Shown here: one piece after another, positions 9,059 to 19,664 of the stretch
Layout of the letters: every line of letters starts with the position of its first letter
Position numbering within the stretch: the first letter of the stretch is position 1
Assembly: GCF_008705135.1 (NCBI RefSeq)
Contig: NZ_CP023694.1
Span: 2,604,001 to 2,668,000, forward strand
Direction: 5' to 3'
Length of the DNA stretch: 64,000 nt
Origin: Streptomyces coeruleorubidus
Lineage (GTDB): Bacteria; Actinomycetota; Actinomycetes; Streptomycetales; Streptomycetaceae
Translations under genes and position numbers: made by a program
The notes under the pieces: generated by a model
Seen by the model: only the letters and a program-made list of their open reading frames with translations
The model's database searches: none
Told to the model about the DNA's origin: nothing

Positions 9059-10009
9059 TCAGAAGCGGTACTGCTCGTCGAAACCGTTCCCGGGCGCCTG
9101 CTGCTGCCCGTTGCCCTGGTACGGGTACGGCTGCTGCTCCGGCGGCAGCTCCTGGCCGTACTCGTCGGTGGTGCGCTGCTGCGGGACCCACACATCGCCC
9201 GGCGGGGTCTCGCCGCCGTGGGTGCCGGTGTACTGGTCCTGGCCGTAGCCCTGCTGGGGGTAGTACTGCTGGTCGCCGTAGGAGGTGTCGTACGAGGCGC
9301 CGCCGTAGGTCGGCGTGCCGATGTACGGGTCCGAGTAGGCGGCGTACTGCTGCTGGTCCGTGGCGTCGTAGCCCTGCTGCTGGCCGTAGCCCGAGTAGTC
9401 ATAGCCGTAGGTCTGGTCGGTGCCCTGGGCCGTGGCGGCGTACTGGTCGTGGGTCTGGCCCGGCTGGTAGCCGGTGTCGCCGTACACGCCGTAGGAGCCG
9501 GTGTCGTCGGGCACGGGCTGCGGCTCGTAGACGGCGGTGGTCTCGGCGGCCGTCGGGTGGACGGGACGCGACGGGGTGAAGACGTCGTCGCGGTCGTAGT
9601 CGTCGTCCTGGCCGTAGGCGGGGGCACTGGCGTCGCGGCGGTAGTCGGCGCCCTCGTCGCCGTAGCCGCCGCCGGCCGTCTCCAGGCCGGAGACCTCGAG
9701 GGTCGGCTCCTGGCGGCCGCGCTCACCGCGGCGGCGCTTGCTGCCGCCCAGCACCGGCGCGTTCATCGCCCAGCCGGCCGAGAATCCGCTGCGGAACGAC
9801 AGGGTGACGTACGTCTGGCCGACCGCGAAGGCGGCCGCGCCCAGTCCGATCACGACGACGGACGGGATCAGTACACCGACGACGACGCCGAGGAACCCGA
9901 CGAAGGCCAGCAGCCGCCAGCGCAGCCGCGCCTTGTACTGCAACAGCACCTCGCCCAGCAGCCACAGCGCGACGATGCCGAACGCGATGTAGAGGACCGC
10001 CCAGCCCAT
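9059..10009 (-). CDS. Membrane protein with Tyr/Gln/Gly-rich disordered tail
   Basis: A 316-residue protein of two very different halves. The N-terminal 85 residues hold two membrane segments (around residues 4-22 and 34-62) and then YVTLSFRSGFSAGWAMNAPVLGGSKRRRGERG, a basic juxtamembrane stretch. The remaining 220 residues are low-complexity, dominated by Tyr, Gln, Gly, Asp and Thr (for example YGQQQGYDATDQQQYAAY), with no predicted fold. Homologues appear to be confined to streptomycetes, where I know them only as hypothetical membrane proteins. It converges on the upstream FAD oxidoreductase, with 45 bp between the stops. Confidence 0.75.
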   Translation of the reverse strand: MGWAVLYIAFGIVALWLLGEVLLQYKARLRWRLLAFVGFLGVVVGVLIPSVVVIGLGAAAFAVGQTYVTLSFRSGFSAGWAMNAPVLGGSKRRRGERGRQEPTLEVSGLETAGGGYGDEGADYRRDASAPAYGQDDDYDRDDVFTPSRPVHPTAAETTAVYEPQPVPDDTGSYGVYGDTGYQPGQTHDQYAATAQGTDQTYGYDYSGYGQQQGYDATDQQQYAAYSDPYIGTPTYGGASYDTSYGDQQYYPQQGYGQDQYTGTHGGETPPGDVWVPQQRTTDEYGQELPPEQQPYPYQGNGQQQAPGNGFDEQYRF

Positions 10010-10065
10010 GTACGCCCCTCTCCCAGTCGCCGTTACGCAGTGTGTCGTATACCGGTGCGAACGGT

Positions 10066-10989
10066 CTAGGCCTGCGGTCGGTGGTGCAGGCCAAGGTTCT
10101 CGTAGATTTCCAGCGTCGCCGTGGAGTTGTTGAGCGTGATGAAGTGCAAGCCGGGCACTCCCTCGGCGAGCAGCCGCGCACAGAACTCCGTGGCGAATTC
10201 GATACCAATGGAGCGTACAGCGGCCGGATCGTCTTTTGCTGTGAGGATCCGCTCTTTCAGGGCGGCCGGGAACGCGGCGTTGGTGAGGGACGGGATGCGC
10301 TCCAGCGACCGCGCGCTGGCGATCGGCATGACCTCGGGGATGATCGGGGTGTCACAGCCGGCGGCCGAGACCCGGTCGCGCAGCCGGAGGTAGTCCTCCG
10401 GGTGGAAGAACATCTGCGTGATGGCGTAGTCCGCGCCCGCGCGGCACTTGTCGACGAAGTGGCGGACGTCGGTGTCCCAGTCGGTGGAGCGCGGGTGCAT
10501 CGCCGGGAAGGCGGCGACGCCGACGCAGAAGTCGCCGGACGCCTTGATCAGTTCGACGAGTTCGGCGGCGTAGGCCAGGCCCCGGGGGTGCGGCACCCAC
10601 TCGCCCATCGGGTCACCGGGCGGGTCGCCGCGCAGGGCGAGCATGTTGCGGATCCCGGCGTCGGCGTACTGGCCGATGATGTTGCGCAGGTCGGCCACCG
10701 AGTGGTCGACCGCCGTGAGGTGGGCGATGGGCGTGAGGGTGGTGTCGGAGGCGATCGCCTCGGTCGCCTTGACCGTGCCCGCGCGGGTGGAACCGCCCGC
10801 GCCGTAGGTCACGGAGACGAAGTCGGGCGCCACGGCCTCGACCCGGCGCAGCGCGTTCCACAGGTTCCGCTCGCCCTTCGGTGTCTTCGGGGCGTAGAAC
10901 TCGAACGAATACGTCGTTTTGCCGGTCGCGAGCATGTCGCGGACGGTGCGCGCGTGGTCCGACCTGATGGATGCGGTGCCGAGGGCCAT
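10066..10989 (-). CDS. metF: 5,10-methylenetetrahydrofolate reductase
   Basis: A 307-residue FAD enzyme that reduces methylenetetrahydrofolate to methyltetrahydrofolate, the methyl donor for methionine synthase. Visible signatures are SFEFYAPKT with the catalytic Glu at residue 30, [12 protein letters not shown] with the folate/flavin-contacting Asp at about residue 122, and the [13 protein letters not shown] and EVMPIAS segments of the TIM barrel. The length is normal for bacterial MetF. The ATG at 10989 lies 97 bp from the end of thiE. A small palindrome in that gap (TGTCCA at 11060 with TGGACA at 11071) could be a regulator site for metF or a weak end signal for thiE. Confidence 0.92.
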   Translation of the reverse strand: MALGTASIRSDHARTVRDMLATGKTTYSFEFYAPKTPKGERNLWNALRRVEAVAPDFVSVTYGAGGSTRAGTVKATEAIASDTTLTPIAHLTAVDHSVADLRNIIGQYADAGIRNMLALRGDPPGDPMGEWVPHPRGLAYAAELVELIKASGDFCVGVAAFPAMHPRSTDWDTDVRHFVDKCRAGADYAITQMFFHPEDYLRLRDRVSAAGCDTPIIPEVMPIASARSLERIPSLTNAAFPAALKERILTAKDDPAAVRSIGIEFATEFCARLLAEGVPGLHFITLNNSTATLEIYENLGLHHRPQA

Positions 10990-11085
10990 ACCGGCAGGTT
11001 AGCCAGGGGCGGTCGGTCCCCCAACCGGGCATGGACATTTGACCGATTTGTGTACTTGTTGTCCACCCCTTGGACACCCGGCGTA

Positions 11086-11745
11086 CTAGTTCCCCCGCAG
11101 CCTCTTCGCGAACTCGGCCGCCGCCGCGCCCGGGTCGTCGGCTTCGGTGATCGCCCGTACGACGACGGCGCGCCGGGCTCCCGCTTCCAGGACCTGGTCG
11201 AGATTGCCGAGGTCGATGCCGCCGATGGCGAACCAGGGCCGGTCGGTGCCGAGGGCGGCGGTGTACCGGACGAGGTCCAGGCCGGGGGCGTGGCGGCCGG
11301 GCTTGGTGGGGGTGGGCCAGCAGGGGCCGGTGCAGAAGTAGTCCACGCCGTCCTGGACGGCGGCCGCGGCGGCCTCGGACTCGGCGTGCGTGGAGCGGCC
11401 GATCAGGACGTCGTCGCCGAGGATCGCGCGGGCCGCGGGGACGGGGAGGTCGCCCTGGCCGAGGTGCAGTACGTCGGAGCCGGCGGCGTGGGCGACGTCC
11501 GCGCGGTCGTTGACCGCGAGCAGCTTGCCGTGCCGGGCGCAGGCGTCGGCGAAGACGGCCAGGTGCTCCAGCTCTTCGGCCGCTTCCATGCCCTTGTCCC
11601 GCAACTGCACGATGTCGACGCCGCCCGCCAGCACGGCGTCCAGGAACTCCACGAGATCGCCCTGCCGCTTGCGCGCGTCGGTGCAGAGGTAGACCCGGGC
11701 GTCGGCGAGCTGGGCGCGGGCGGTGGTGGCGGTGGTGGCGGCCAT
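11086..11745 (-). CDS. thiE: Thiamine-phosphate synthase
   Basis: A 219-residue TIM-barrel enzyme that couples HMP-pyrophosphate with the thiazole phosphate to give thiamine monophosphate. Family signatures in order are [15 protein letters not shown] (residues 43-51), [10 protein letters not shown] (74-83), HLGQGDLP (94-101), IGRSTH, DYFCTGP and AIGGI. The frame is open upstream, but the ATG at 11745 gives the standard N-terminus. It is about 2.7 kb from, and opposite to, thiOSG. I found no thi-box on its strand; instead its leader holds a long nested hairpin (11768-11815). Confidence 0.92.
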   Translation of the reverse strand: MAATTATTARAQLADARVYLCTDARKRQGDLVEFLDAVLAGGVDIVQLRDKGMEAAEELEHLAVFADACARHGKLLAVNDRADVAHAAGSDVLHLGQGDLPVPAARAILGDDVLIGRSTHAESEAAAAAVQDGVDYFCTGPCWPTPTKPGRHAPGLDLVRYTAALGTDRPWFAIGGIDLGNLDQVLEAGARRAVVVRAITEADDPGAAAAEFAKRLRGN

Positions 11746-11767
11746 GCGGGTCCCCCTGGTTGGCGGT

Positions 11768-11815
11768 GGTGTACGGGTGCGCGGGGTGCGCCGCCTGGCG
11801 GCGCACGGGTACACC
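11768..11815 (-). promoter_or_regulatory. Nested hairpin in the thiE leader
   Basis: Upstream of thiE an outer 7-bp stem (GGTGTAC 11768-11774 with GTACACC 11809-11815) encloses a 9-bp stem with a 3-nt loop (11786-11806, GTGCGCCGC with GCGGCGCAC). On the minus strand it would sit 23-70 nt before the start codon. The CUGAGA core of a TPP riboswitch is absent, so this is simply a strongly structured leader of unknown role. Confidence 0.45.
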
Positions 11816-12015
11816 CCTGAGCGTACGGATGCGGGTACACCCGGCGACGGGGAGGCACGGGTGCGCCCATGGTGGCGCGCGCCCCGTACCGGTGGCGGTT
11901 ACGAGCGGGACATCAGGTCGCCCGTGACCGTGGCGGACGGGCAGGTGCGGCACCTCTGGCGCACGGCACGCGCATGCGGCCGGGGCGCAGGAGCGCACCG
12001 CTCCGGTGGATGCTC

Positions 12016-12117
12016 CCGTGCGGGCCCCGCCCGGGGTCCCGCACGGCCCGCCGCAGGCTGCGCACGTCCCGGCCGGGCGCGAGCCGGCCCGTGGCCGGGG
12101 CCCGACGGGCCCCGGCC
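12016..12117 (-). terminator. Two strong hairpins after the Rv2175c-like gene
   Basis: On the minus strand, 71 bp past the stop at 12188, comes a perfect 11-bp stem with a 3-nt loop (12093-12117). It is followed by a second hairpin of about 13 bp (12016-12046; CCGTGCGGG with CCCGCACGG plus an inner CCCC/GGGG). They read as a double terminator. The rest of the 442-bp gap between 11746 and 12187 contains only the thiE leader. Confidence 0.65.
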
Positions 12118-12187
12118 CGCACACCGGGCGTTGTTCAGTCCGGTCCCACTCGTACGGCACCGGACGGTTGTTTTGGTCGAGGTCGGG

Positions 12188-12553
12188 TCAGACCGCGAGC
12201 GCCTGGGCTCGGCGCTTCACCTCCGTGCCGCGATTCTCGCTGAGCGCCTGTGCCGGCGTACCGGGCAGGCTCGGGTCGGGGGTGAAGAGCCACTCCAGCA
12301 TCTCTTCGTCCGTGAAGCCGTCGTCCCGCAGGAGCGTCAGGGTCCCGGACAGGCCCTTGACGACCTTGTCCCCGTCGATGAAGGCCGCGGGGACGTGCAG
12401 TGCGCGGTTCTCACCACGGCGTACGGCGATGAGCTGGCCCTCCTTGACCAGCTGCCGCACGCGCGTCACCTCGACGCCGAGCTGTTCGGCGATGTCGGGG
12501 AGGGTGAGCCAGGCAGGGACGAGAGCATCGATCTTTGCGTCAATCTCGGTCAC
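12188..12553 (-). CDS. Rv2175c-family DNA-binding protein
   Basis: A 121-residue protein. It starts with VTEIDAKIDALVPAWLTLPDIAEQLGV, then a winged helix-turn-helix ending VTRVRQLVKEGQLIAVRRG, and continues with a conserved DDGFTDEEMLEWLFTPDPSLPG segment. This is the actinobacterial Rv2175c family. The M. tuberculosis member is a DNA-binding substrate of the PASTA kinase PknL, so the PASTA kinase encoded 4 kb away is a possible partner (inference). The GTG at 12553 is the natural family start. The frame continues upstream without a good ribosome site. Confidence 0.8.
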   Translation of the reverse strand: MTEIDAKIDALVPAWLTLPDIAEQLGVEVTRVRQLVKEGQLIAVRRGENRALHVPAAFIDGDKVVKGLSGTLTLLRDDGFTDEEMLEWLFTPDPSLPGTPAQALSENRGTEVKRRAQALAV

Positions 12554-12630
12554 GGAAACCAGCCTGCCATCCCCCACTGACAGTCGGAAGTCGGGCCCGC
12601 CCACCTGGGCGGACACACGCTCCTCGCGAG

Positions 12631-13872
12631 CTACGCCGTCGCCGCCTTCAACGGCCTCGCCGGGTCCGCCAGCAACGCCGGATTCATCGGCGTGCCCGAC
12701 TCGATCAGGCGGCGGCCCTGCGCCAGGTCCCGGGGACGTCCCACCGCCAGCAGCGCGACCAGCCGGTCGCCTCGCAGCCAGCAGACCGTCCAGGCCGGTC
12801 CGGCCGGGTCGCCCCGCCACAGGGTCATGTCGGCGGCCGCGTGATGACCGGCGTACTGCACGAACCGCCCGAACTGCTCGGACCAGAAGTACGGCACGGG
12901 GTCGTACACCGCCGGGGTCTCCCCCGACGCCCGGCCGACGATGTTCACGGCGACCGTGCGCGGCCCCTGGAGGGCGTTGTCCCAGTGGTGCACCAGCAGG
13001 CGCTCGCCGTACCGGCCGGAGGGGAAGGAGGCGCAGTCACCGACCGCGTACACGTCGGGCGCCGACGAACGCAGGTGCTGGTCGGCCACGATCTCGCCGT
13101 GCGCGCCCAGCTCGACCCCGGAGCCGGACAGCCAGGCCGTGGCCGGACGGGCGCCGATGCCGACGACGACCGCGCCCGCGGGCAGCCGCGAGCCGTCGTC
13201 GAGAACCACCGTGCCGGGTTCCACACGCTCCACGCGCGCGTGCGTCCGCAGGACGGCACCCGCGTCGGCGTACCAGCCGGCCATCGGCGCGGCGACCTCG
13301 GCGGGCAACGCCCCGGCGAGCGGCCGCTCGGCGGCCTCCACGACGGTCACCGCGCAGCCCGCCTCGCGCGCCGCAGTCGCGAACTCCGCACCGATCCAGC
13401 CCGCGCCGACGACCACGATGTCCTGCCGGCGGGCCAGCACCGGCCGCAGCCGCTCGGCGTCGTCCAGGGTGCGCAGCAGATGCACGCCCGGCACGCCCTC
13501 CGCCCCGGGCAGCCGGATCGGTTCGGCACCGGTCGCGACGACCAGGACGTCGTACGGCACGGGCCCGTCCTCGGTGTCCAGTTCGTGGTCGCCGGGCCGC
13601 AGGCCCCGCACCTCGCAGCCGAGCCGCAGCTCGATGCCCAGGGCCTCGAAGTCGACGTCGAAGGCGGAGCCCTCGGCCTTGCCGAGCAGGACGGCCTTGG
13701 ACAAGGGAGGCCGGTCGTACGGCTGGTGGGGCTCGGCGCCGATCAGGCTCACGGTGCCGGTGAAGCCCTGCTCGCGCAGGGCGACCGCGGTCTGCACACC
13801 GGCCATGCCCGCGCCCGCCACGACCACGCGCCGCGGCGCGGACGAACCTGGTTCCTGCGTCTGCTCGCTCAC
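12631..13872 (-). CDS. NAD(P)/FAD-dependent oxidoreductase, ferredoxin-reductase type
   Basis: A 413-residue flavoprotein of the rubredoxin/ferredoxin reductase class. The first FAD motif is VVVAGAGMAGVQTAVALRE, followed by PYDRPPLSK. The NAD motif is IVVVGAGWIGAEFATAAREAG at mid-protein. The second FAD motif is DVYAVGDCASFPSG, and a C-terminal reductase domain with DMTLWRGDP ends the chain. Such enzymes pass electrons from NAD(P)H to small iron-sulfur proteins, and no partner ferredoxin is adjacent. The start is uncertain: the GTG at 13872 (weak GGTGA site) or the ATG at 13896, which adds eight residues but lies inside a 17-bp palindrome. I prefer 13872. Confidence 0.8.
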   Translation of the reverse strand: MSEQTQEPGSSAPRRVVVAGAGMAGVQTAVALREQGFTGTVSLIGAEPHQPYDRPPLSKAVLLGKAEGSAFDVDFEALGIELRLGCEVRGLRPGDHELDTEDGPVPYDVLVVATGAEPIRLPGAEGVPGVHLLRTLDDAERLRPVLARRQDIVVVGAGWIGAEFATAAREAGCAVTVVEAAERPLAGALPAEVAAPMAGWYADAGAVLRTHARVERVEPGTVVLDDGSRLPAGAVVVGIGARPATAWLSGSGVELGAHGEIVADQHLRSSAPDVYAVGDCASFPSGRYGERLLVHHWDNALQGPRTVAVNIVGRASGETPAVYDPVPYFWSEQFGRFVQYAGHHAAADMTLWRGDPAGPAWTVCWLRGDRLVALLAVGRPRDLAQGRRLIESGTPMNPALLADPARPLKAATA

Positions 13873-13888
13873 CTGATCACCATAGACA

Positions 13889-13905
13889 ACTGACATTTTG
13901 TCAGT
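13889..13905. promoter_or_regulatory. 17-bp perfect palindrome upstream of the FAD oxidoreductase
   Basis: ACTGACA-TTT-TGTCAGT lies between the 116-residue gene and the FAD oxidoreductase, touching the stop codon of the former. If the oxidoreductase starts at 13872, the site lies immediately upstream and fits an operator. It shares the ACTGAC/GTCAGT half-site with the operator at 3437-3464. Confidence 0.5.
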
Positions 13906-14255
13906 CAGTGCTCATGCGCAGTGACCTGCTCCACAACGCTCGTCCCGCTGCCCGCCTGGGACTCCCACTCCCAGCTCTCCTCCAGCCGCACCCGCCCGTC
14001 GGGCAGTTCCACGACCGTCGACACGCAGTGCCCGGAGGACGTGGTTCCGTCCTCCTTGAGCTGTACGTAGCGGAAGTCCAGTCTGTCGCCCTCCCGGGTT
14101 CCCACGAGATGTCCGCGTACGACGTCTCCGCCCGTGTACTCGGCCCAGATCTCGCCGTCCTTCTCGTGGTACGTGAACCGGGTGCGGGTCCCGACCTGGC
14201 CCGGTGCCTGGTCGGCGACCGGGGCGAGGACGAGACCGTCGAGGGATCGGGCCAT
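13905..14255 (-). CDS. Small conserved protein of the family mislabelled N-acetylglutamate synthase
   Basis: A 116-residue soluble protein with alternating short strands: TRFTYHEKDGEIWAEYTGGDVVRGHLVG, RLDFRYVQLKEDG, GHCVSTVVELPDGRVRLEESWEW and GSGTSVVEQV. It matches, by pattern recall, a widespread family of small beta-rich proteins often called n-acetylglutamate synthase in databases. It lacks any acetyltransferase motif, and that label should be distrusted. It is codirectional with the FAD oxidoreductase (gap of 32 bp to its preferred start) and divergent from thiO. The true function is unknown. Confidence 0.6.
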   Translation of the reverse strand: MARSLDGLVLAPVADQAPGQVGTRTRFTYHEKDGEIWAEYTGGDVVRGHLVGTREGDRLDFRYVQLKEDGTTSSGHCVSTVVELPDGRVRLEESWEWESQAGSGTSVVEQVTAHEH

Positions 14256-14315
14256 GGCGGTGGCTCCCTTACTGCGGCATATGGCATCGGGCTAGGGTGG
14301 GTGGCCAACGTAAGG

Positions 14316-14410
14316 CACTCGCGGGAGCCCGGACGCACCGGGCTGAGAGGGAGGCTGGCGGCCTCCGACCGTACGAACCTGATCCGGGTCATGCCGGCGA
14401 AGGGAGGGGC
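14316..14410 (+). ncRNA. TPP riboswitch (thi-box) controlling thiOSG
   Basis: The conserved core is easily read: CGGGAGCCCGG, then CCGGGCTGAGA (CUGAGA at 14343-14348), a variable GGAGGCTGGCGGCCTCC hairpin, then GACCGTACGAACCTGATCCGG and TCATGCCGGCGAAGGGAGG. The 3' closing strand contains the purine-rich GAAGGGAGGGG that also serves as ribosome site for thiO (ATG at 14420). Binding of thiamine pyrophosphate should therefore repress translation initiation, the usual actinobacterial arrangement. Confidence 0.95.
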
Positions 14411-14419
14411 TGGACGCCC

Positions 14420-16586
<2,167 letters not shown>

Positions 16587-16587
16587 C

Positions 16588-16688
16588 CGGCGTTGTCGCT
16601 GAGGGCGGGTGGGTCCGCAGCCCGGCGGTGCGGGGTGCCGCTGCGCCCACCCGTGCCGCCCCAAGCGGCACGACTGCCCGCAGCTAAG
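16588..16688. repeat. Dispersed ~100-bp intergenic repeat, copy 1
   Basis: This segment, directly after thiG, is about 90% identical and in the same orientation as 34086-34188. It contains GGGTGGG/CCCACCC and GTGCCGC/GCGGCAC inverted pairs, so the transcript would fold strongly. Related short hairpin repeats are familiar between genes in Streptomyces chromosomes. It may act as a 3'-end stabiliser or terminator for thiG. Confidence 0.75.
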
Positions 16689-16775
16689 TGGACGCACGTC
16701 ACAGGTCCGCTTCAGTCGCGCCCCGAAACTGACGGGGGGACGGAGCTGTCAGTCGTGGCTCGTACACTCGCCTGC

Positions 16776-18710
16776 GTGGACACGACCCTTCAGGACCCCT
16801 TGGTCGGGCAGGTGCTCGACGGCCGGTATCGCGTCGACGCGCGGATCGCGGTCGGCGGGATGGCCACGGTCTACCGGGCCGTGGACACCCGGCTCGACCG
16901 GGTCCTCGCGCTCAAGGTGATGCACCCCTCGCTCGCGGTCGACGGCTCCTTCGTCGAGCGGTTCATCCGCGAGGCGAAGTCGGTGGCCCGGCTGGCTCAC
17001 CCGAACGTGGTGCAGGTCTTCGACCAGGGCACCGACGGCAGTTACGTCTACCTCGCCATGGAGTACGTCGCGGGCTGCACCCTGCGGGACGTGCTGCGCG
17101 AGCGCGGGGCCCTTCAGCCGCGTGCCGCCCTGGACATCCTGGAGCCGGTGCTGGCCGCGCTGGGCGCCGCGCACCGCGCCGGGTTCGTGCACCGGGACAT
17201 GAAGCCCGAGAACGTCCTGATAGGGGATGACGGCCGGGTCAAGGTCGCCGACTTCGGGCTCGTACGGGCCGTGGACACGGTGACGAACACCACCGGCACC
17301 GTGCTCGGCACGGTCTCGTACCTCGCTCCCGAGCAGATAGAGAACGGCACCGCCGACCCCCGCGTCGACGTGTACGCGTGCGGAGTGATGCTGTACGAGA
17401 TGCTGACCGGCGACAAGCCGCACGACGGCGACTCCCCGGCCGTGATCCTCTACAAGCACCTGCACGAGGACGTCCCGCCGCCCTCGGCCGCCGTGCCCGG
17501 TCTGGCGTACGAGCTGGACGAGATGGTGGCCTCCGCGACCGCCCGCACCCCGGAGATCCGCCCGCACGACGCGGTGGCGCTGCTCGCGCAGGTCCGCGAC
17601 GGGCGCGGCCGGCTGGCCGTGGAGCAGCTGGACGCGGTGCCGCCGCAGGCGCTCGCCGCGGACCACGACAACACCGACGACCGTACGAGCGTGATCCCGC
17701 GGGCGCCGGCCACGCCGCGCCCGCTGCCCGTCAACGAGGACGAGGAGGTCTCCGCGGCCGCGCTCAACCGCACCAGCCGCTTCGAGTCCCCGCCGCCCCC
17801 GCCGTCCCGGCGCCGCTCGGGGCCCCGGCGCGGCCCGATGGCGATCGTCGTCGCCGTCCTGCTCGTACTCGGTCTCGGCACCGGCATCTGGTACATCAAC
17901 TCGGGCCAGTTCACCGAGGTGCCCCCGCTCCTGGCGAAGACCCAGGCGCAGGCCGAGGACCGGCTGGCGGACGCGGGGCTGGAGCTCGGCAAGGTCGAGC
18001 ACGCCTACAGCGACACCGTGGAGCGCGGCACGGTCATCAGCAGCGACCCGAAGGCCGGGACGCGCATCCGCGGCAACGACGCGGTGTCCCTCACCATCTC
18101 CGACGGCCCCCGGAACGTGCGGGTGCCCGCCCTGGCGGGCCAGCGGCTGGACAAGGCGCGGTCCCTGCTGAAGCAGGACGGGCTGGAGCCGGGCATGGTC
18201 ACCCGGCAGTTCAGCGAGGACGTGCCCAAGGGCTCGGTGATCTCCGCGCGGCCGGCGGACGGCACGAAGGTGCGCACGGGCACGGCCGTGGCGCTCGTCG
18301 TCAGCAAGGGCAGCCCCATCGACATCCCCGACGTCACCGGCTCGGACCTGGCCGACGCGCGGTCGGAGCTGGAGGACGCCGGCCTCGAGGTGAAGGTCGC
18401 CGCCGAGCGGGTCACCTCCTCCGAATTCGACAAGGGCCAGGTCGCCGAGCAGAGCCCGAGCCCGGGCGGCCGGGCGGCCGAGGGCGACACGGTGACGCTG
18501 ACGGTCTCCAAGGGGCCCGAGATGATCGAGGTCCCGGACGTGGTCGGCGCCAGTGTCGACGACGCCACGCGGGAGCTGGAGAGCGCCGGGTTCCAGGTCG
18601 AGGAGGACCGCGGCCTGCTCGGCCTGTTCGGCGACACGGTGAAGGACCAGTCCGTGAAGGGCGGCGAGACCGCGCCCAAGGGCTCGACGATCACGATCAA
18701 GATCAGGTGA
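16776..18710 (+). CDS. Ser/Thr protein kinase with PASTA repeats
   Basis: A 644-residue transmembrane kinase of the PknB/PknL type. The kinase domain covers residues 12-275: glycine loop IAVGGMATVYRA, catalytic Lys47, HRDMKPEN with Asp141, DFG at 159-161, activation loop with several Thr, and APE. A Pro/Arg-rich linker leads to one membrane helix (about 354-374), and four PASTA repeats follow extracellularly, each ending in a GxxVxLxxS-like strand. PASTA domains sense peptidoglycan or lipid II, linking it to cell-wall control. Start: the GTG at 16776 gives the usual MDTTLQDP terminus. A GTG at 16755 with a GGAG site is an alternative adding seven residues. TACACT 9 bases upstream of 16776 could be a -10 box for a leaderless transcript. 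Confidence 0.9.
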   Translation: MDTTLQDPLVGQVLDGRYRVDARIAVGGMATVYRAVDTRLDRVLALKVMHPSLAVDGSFVERFIREAKSVARLAHPNVVQVFDQGTDGSYVYLAMEYVAGCTLRDVLRERGALQPRAALDILEPVLAALGAAHRAGFVHRDMKPENVLIGDDGRVKVADFGLVRAVDTVTNTTGTVLGTVSYLAPEQIENGTADPRVDVYACGVMLYEMLTGDKPHDGDSPAVILYKHLHEDVPPPSAAVPGLAYELDEMVASATARTPEIRPHDAVALLAQVRDGRGRLAVEQLDAVPPQALAADHDNTDDRTSVIPRAPATPRPLPVNEDEEVSAAALNRTSRFESPPPPPSRRRSGPRRGPMAIVVAVLLVLGLGTGIWYINSGQFTEVPPLLAKTQAQAEDRLADAGLELGKVEHAYSDTVERGTVISSDPKAGTRIRGNDAVSLTISDGPRNVRVPALAGQRLDKARSLLKQDGLEPGMVTRQFSEDVPKGSVISARPADGTKVRTGTAVALVVSKGSPIDIPDVTGSDLADARSELEDAGLEVKVAAERVTSSEFDKGQVAEQSPSPGGRAAEGDTVTLTVSKGPEMIEVPDVVGASVDDATRELESAGFQVEEDRGLLGLFGDTVKDQSVKGGETAPKGSTITIKIR

Positions 18711-18768
18711 GGGACCGGGCGGGGAGCCCCCGACCGGGACAGGGCCGGACGCATGACACCCTGAACGG

Positions 18769-19647
18769 GTGAACAATCAGCTGTCCGGCCCCTCCCGCAA
18801 CCCCGTGGGCGGCCACGTCCCCGTGGCCGGTGGGCTCCACTCCGTCGGCCTGTCCTACGCCCGTGACCTGAAGGCCGAGACCGTCCAGGTCTTCGTCGCC
18901 AACCCGCGCGGCTGGGCCACTCCGGCCGGAAATCCGAAGCAGGACGAGGCGTTCCGTGCCGCGTGCGAGGCCGAGTCGATCCCGGCGTACGTCCACGCCC
19001 CCTACCTGATCAACTTCGGCTCGCACACCGAGGCGACCGTGGAGCGGTCCGTGGAGTCGCTGCGGCACTCGCTGCGCCGCGGGCGGGCGATCGGGGCACT
19101 GGGCGTGGTCGTGCACACCGGCAGCGCGACCGGCGGCCGGGAGCGGTCCGTGGCGCTGAAACAGGTGCGGGAGCATCTGCTGCCGCTGCTCGACGAGCTG
19201 ACCCACGACGACGACCCGTATCTGCTGCTGGAGTCGACCGCCGGCCAGGGCGCCTCCCTGTGCTCACGGACGTGGGACTTCGGCCCGTACTTCGAGGCGC
19301 TGGACGCCCATCCGAAGCTGGGCGTGTGCCTGGACACCTGCCATGTCTTCGCCGCCGGGCACGACCTGACGGGCCCCAGCGGCATGCACCAGACGCTGGA
19401 CCTGCTGGTGGACACGGTCGGCGAGGGCCGGCTGAAGCTGATCCACGCCAACGACTCCAAGGACGTGGTGGGCGCGCACAAGGACCGGCACGAGAACATC
19501 GGCGTGGGCCACATCGGCGAGGACCCGTTCCGGGCCCTGATGACGCACCCCGCGACCGAGGGCGTGCCGCTGATCATCGAGACGCCGGGCGGCAAGGAAG
19601 GGCACGCGGCGGACGTGGAGCGGCTGAAGAAACTGCGCGACTGCTGA
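18769..19647 (+). CDS. nfo: Deoxyribonuclease IV (endonuclease IV)
   Basis: A 292-residue metal-dependent AP endonuclease for base-excision repair. The zinc ligands sit in the expected motifs: VPVAGGL, YVHAPYLINFGS, GVVVHTGSATGG, LLLESTAGQG, GVCLDTCHVFAAGHD, LIHANDSK, RHENIGVGHIG and LIIETPGG. It starts with GTG 58 bp after the PASTA kinase, in the same direction. It ends 17 bp before the convergent sulfite-oxidase-fold gene. Confidence 0.93.
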   Translation: MNNQLSGPSRNPVGGHVPVAGGLHSVGLSYARDLKAETVQVFVANPRGWATPAGNPKQDEAFRAACEAESIPAYVHAPYLINFGSHTEATVERSVESLRHSLRRGRAIGALGVVVHTGSATGGRERSVALKQVREHLLPLLDELTHDDDPYLLLESTAGQGASLCSRTWDFGPYFEALDAHPKLGVCLDTCHVFAAGHDLTGPSGMHQTLDLLVDTVGEGRLKLIHANDSKDVVGAHKDRHENIGVGHIGEDPFRALMTHPATEGVPLIIETPGGKEGHAADVERLKKLRDC

Positions 19648-19664
19648 AAGCCGCTGCGGAGGCC

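Noticed and set aside
11746..12187. Possible TPP riboswitch upstream of thiE
   Set aside because: The CUGAGA and the ACCUGAUCUGG-type segments are absent on the minus strand. Only hairpins are seen.
12006..13763. A 585-codon open frame opposite the FAD oxidoreductase and the Rv2175c-like gene
   Set aside because: The product is Arg/Pro/Ser repeats with no recognisable domain. The minus-strand proteins have full family signatures.
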